This document shows positions 63,336 through 64,000 of a stretch of DNA of 64,000 nucleotides, one piece after another. The position numbers and the translations under genes were made by a program. The DNA is taken from the NCBI GenBank assembly GCA_029718625.1, contig CM056380.1, positions 103,917,893-103,981,892 of the forward strand, read 5' to 3'. Every line of letters starts with the position of its first letter. Position 1 is the first letter of the stretch. The notes under the pieces were generated by a model that was given only the letters and a program-made list of their open reading frames with translations, was not told the origin of the DNA and searched no databases. The DNA is from Synaphobranchus kaupii. Taxonomy: Eukaryota; Chordata; Actinopteri; Anguilliformes; Synaphobranchidae.

Positions 63336-64000
63336 TAGTCTCTTTGGCTATGCAGTTGCTTTTTCCCGCTTCTCTCCTGCCTTGGCCTGACTGCGACTTT
63401 CTTGTTAACAATGTATTGCTTTGTGATACAACCTAATAAATGTGTGGGAAGTGCTCCACCTCAGATTCCGAACGAGAATAATGAAAAAAAATAGGAAACA
63501 CGCCAGAAAACTGTGCCGAAAAAAAAAAAACTACTGAACAATGTGTCAACAATAGCCAAATGGAATTTGGATTGGATTGTAATCGTGAATAAAGACAAAC
63601 ATCCCGGAATCTTCTTCACAGCTTGCCGTGGCTTTCCAAGCAGAGGGAGAGTAATGTTACCTTGTCAGGCTGGCACATAGGCCATAGAAAAATATGGAGG
63701 AAGTGATGACAGTGTCACCCGTTCATGTCATGTCCACCACTGGCGATTTTGTGAAGGGTAATGAGACCCTGAAGAAGTAGGTGGCTTTTCGGCACCAGGC
63801 CACTAAACAAGATAAGTCTGCCTGAGGTAAATTATGATTTAGAAATTATTGAGTTTACACTGGTAGGCTACCTTCACTTATAACAGTTATCTCTGTAGCC
63901 ATTGCAATGCAATCAGTCAGTTATACTGAGGGATCAACTAGTTAATAAAGTCAGCCAATATTCAGCCCACCAGTGTTTAATGAACCTATGCACTGCTTGT
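63336..64000. other. Window end, no recognised feature
   Basis: Spacer after the nested elements; nothing coding was recognised. Confidence 0.5.

Overview
The window looks like teleost fish nuclear DNA. It holds one long, intron-rich vertebrate gene, a second partial copy of that gene, and dense fish-type transposons (Tc1/mariner, hAT, a broken Ty3/gypsy element, solo LTRs, many MITEs). Species cannot be told from the sequence alone. No prokaryotic gene, rRNA, tRNA or CRISPR array was recognised.

Gene A (plus strand, about 4.47-44.6 kb) is a SAMHD1-type dNTP triphosphohydrolase. I could join 15 exons by canonical GT/AG sites with every phase matching; they give about 505 residues. All catalytic HD-domain residues are present, but the protein starts with a 9-residue exon placed immediately before the catalytic core. 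It therefore has no SAM domain and no human-type nuclear localisation signal. A TATA box lies about 85 bp upstream of the start codon. The C-terminal end is ambiguous: a spliced last exon or a read-through stop, each with its own AATAAA downstream.

Gene B (plus strand, 51.1-57.5 kb) is a diverged tandem relative matching only exons 8-13 of gene A. Its six exons keep frame and splice sites and end in their own stop codon, but no exons for the HD catalytic centre were found between A and B. It is either a headless SAMHD1-like gene or a remnant with lost 5' exons.

The introns and flanks are mostly nested mobile DNA. Intron 1 (4.6-15.8 kb) carries a 1.9 kb element with 6-bp target duplications, a 3.2 kb GGGCTC-ended element holding four smaller ones, a broken gypsy element and a 1.9 kb GGGCCC-ended element. 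Intron 2 carries a Tc1 element inside a larger inverted-repeat element. Intron 8 (23.3-30.5 kb) is a stack of nested insertions in which the target-site duplications can be read directly. Intron 10 has a 1.2 kb hAT, intron 11 a 1.7 kb minisatellite with a 694-bp higher-order repeat, and intron 13 a palindromic element flanked by TTAA. Between A and B lie a hAT MITE, a second Tc1 pseudogene and a palindromic MITE. Downstream of B are a truncated LTR, several kilobases without a recognisable gene, and another three-level nest (61.1-63.3 kb).

The most unusual patterns are: at least five gene A introns begin, at or just after the 5' splice site, with a minisatellite whose unit often copies the splice donor; the preserved but catalytically headless paralogue B; and a family of GGGCCC/GGGCTC-ended elements with 3-bp target duplications readable at four insertions.
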